DNA from: JBFEYJ01 sp041562215
GTDB taxonomy: Bacteria > Pseudomonadota > Gammaproteobacteria > Thiohalomonadales > Thiohalomonadaceae
NCBI GenBank assembly: GCA_041562215.1
Contig: JBFEYJ010000148.1
Span: 1-7,113, forward strand
Length of the DNA: 7,113 nt
Reading direction: 5' to 3'
Shown here: piece after piece, positions 5,982-7,113 of the stretch
How positions within the stretch are numbered: the first letter of the stretch is position 1
How the letters are laid out: every line of letters starts with the position of its first letter
Notes under the pieces: model-generated
Database searches by the model: none
The model's input: the letters and a program-made list of their open reading frames with translations, nothing else
What the model was told of the DNA's origin: nothing
Position numbers and translations under genes: made by a program

Positions 5982-7113
5982 TTATTTACCTCCCGCCGGG
6001 AGGCGGGACTCTCCATTCCCATGCATAGACATGGCTTCGATGTTTTCCGTAAGCGCTGTTGAGCGTACGCGACGTTTGCGCTTTTCCACCATCGGTGGAC
6101 ACTTGTGATCAGCATGGAAGGTCACCTGGCAATCCAGGCAGTAGTGACATTCATTCATATTGATCACGCCAATACTATCGATAGCACGAACCTCGCAATC
6201 GTTAGCGCATATCTGGCAAGGTCGGCCACACTCCTTACGCCGGTGTAGCCATTCGAAGAGCCGCACCCTTCCGACGATGGCCAGTGAGGCGCCCAGCGGG
6301 CAGAGGTAACGGCAGTAGAACTTGTGGTTGAAGATGCCGATCACCACAAGGGCAATGGCATAGAGCAGATAGCCCCATTCACGTTGGAAATGCAGGATTA
6401 TCGCGGTTTTGAATGGCTCTACTTCGGCATATTGCTCAGCAGAGGCCAAAGATTGAAGCGAGATCCCGAACAGGACGATCAAGATAATGTACTTAATCGC
6501 CCAGAGTCGCTCATGCACCGCGGCGGGGAAGCCATATTGCCGAACACGAAAATGACGGGCAATTCGGTTGATAAGCTCCTGCAAAGCACCAAATGGACAT
6601 AGCCAGCCACAGTACACCCCGCGCCCAACCAGCAGTATGCTGACCGCGACAAAGCACCACAGAATAAACATCATTGGATCCATCAGGAACGTATCCCAAC
6701 GAAACTCGTTGATGACCGAATAGGTAAAGGTCAGGACATTTACTACCGAGAGCTGAGCCAGGGAGTACCATCCGATAAAGAACAGAGTAAAAACCAAATA
6801 ACCGGTACGGACCCGCTCAAGCAGTCGCGGACGTTTAACAAGCCATTCCTGAAACATAAGAACCGCGGTGAGTACACCCAGTGCAATCACCAGCACACTG
6901 ATCTGAAATGATTTGTCACGCCATATCGTGACCCATATTGGAGTATCCTCACCCGCACCATACTCAGGATTTTCTGCGGGTGGATATTCCACATAGCTAT
7001 CCGGGATCAGGTACTCTCCACTGAAGCTGACATAGCTTCTTTCCAGTGCCCCTATCTGACGCACCACCAGTAGCTCAACCTGCCAAGGCTTGCCAGGATC
7101 GAATCGATGGTCA
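5982..7113 (-). CDS. nosR: NosR, N2O reductase-associated flavo/iron-sulfur membrane protein (C-terminal part, start outside window)
   Basis: NosR is a polytopic inner-membrane protein required for nosZ expression and for keeping NosZ active, probably by passing electrons to it. The reading frame is open to the right edge, so the N-terminal periplasmic FMN-binding domain lies outside; 376 codons are visible of a family usually above 700. Counting from the first visible codon, hydrophobic segments lie near residues 68-91, 104-128, 146-164, 204-222 and 246-262. Two CxxxCP motifs follow transmembrane segments (C168/C172 and C267/C271), as in the NosR/NapH family. Two ferredoxin-like cysteine groups come next: C295, C299, C302, C306 and C322, C325, C328, C338, the last followed by proline. 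They should bind two [4Fe-4S] clusters on the cytoplasmic side. The TAA stop lies 22 nt before nosZ, so the two are probably co-transcribed. An apparent start at 7067 is a GTG inside the gene. The nosR promoter is not in the window. Identity is very secure. Confidence 0.96.
   Translation of the reverse strand, partial: DHRFDPGKPWQVELLVVRQIGALERSYVSFSGEYLIPDSYVEYPPAENPEYGAGEDTPIWVTIWRDKSFQISVLVIALGVLTAVLMFQEWLVKRPRLLERVRTGYLVFTLFFIGWYSLAQLSVVNVLTFTYSVINEFRWDTFLMDPMMFILWCFVAVSILLVGRGVYCGWLCPFGALQELINRIARHFRVRQYGFPAAVHERLWAIKYIILIVLFGISLQSLASAEQYAEVEPFKTAIILHFQREWGYLLYAIALVVIGIFNHKFYCRYLCPLGASLAIVGRVRLFEWLHRRKECGRPCQICANDCEVRAIDSIGVINMNECHYCLDCQVTFHADHKCPPMVEKRKRRVRSTALTENIEAMSMHGNGESRLPAGGK

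Noticed and set aside
5960..6115. Longer N-terminus for NosZ starting at an ATG at 6115
   Set aside because: It would place 52 extra residues before the Tat signal and overlap the nosR 3' end, whereas a strong ribosome binding site and the signal peptide support the start at 5959.

Overview
The window holds most of a nitrous-oxide-reduction (nos) operon. All of its genes lie on the minus strand, so transcription runs from right to left: nosR (3' part only, cut by the right edge), nosZ, nosD, nosF, nosY, nosL. The order, the Tat-type signal on NosZ and the presence of a full NosR with Fe-S motifs mark it as a clade I (Tat-exported) nos cluster. Such clusters are typical of Proteobacteria. The style of the NosZ C-terminus and a REP-like palindrome between nosZ and nosD fit a gamma- or betaproteobacterial denitrifier, with gamma favoured. 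The sequence alone does not settle genus or lifestyle.

Right part (7113-5982): the C-terminal membrane and ferredoxin-like half of NosR, the proposed electron donor to N2O reductase. Centre (5959-4061): a complete nosZ with every known copper ligand of CuZ and CuA in place, preceded by a strong ribosome binding site 22 nt after nosR. Then comes a 130-bp gap (4060-3931) almost filled by a 109-bp element bounded by a perfect 12-bp inverted repeat. Next is nosD (3930-2635), which has no clear Shine-Dalgarno. It overlaps nosF (2638-1718) by 4 nt, and nosF overlaps nosY (1721-891) by 4 nt, so the three subunits of the NosDFY ABC-type complex are translationally coupled. nosL (863-285), a copper-chaperone lipoprotein, follows after 27 nt with its own strong ribosome binding site.

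Together the genes make the terminal reductase (NosZ, N2O to N2), its electron-transfer and maturation partner (NosR), the ABC complex needed for CuZ assembly (NosDFY) and a periplasmic Cu(I) donor (NosL). The ApbE-like flavin transferase gene nosX, which often closes such operons, is not in the window.

Left part (284-1): no gene is convincing here. It is AT-rich next to nosL, then carries an 11-bp imperfect stem-loop. The last 20 bases, read on the minus strand, look like the 5' half of group II intron domain V, cut by the window edge. This may be a mobile-element remnant marking the downstream boundary of the operon. No wholly new system is visible. The less ordinary features are the inverted-repeat element inside the operon and the possible intron remnant behind it.
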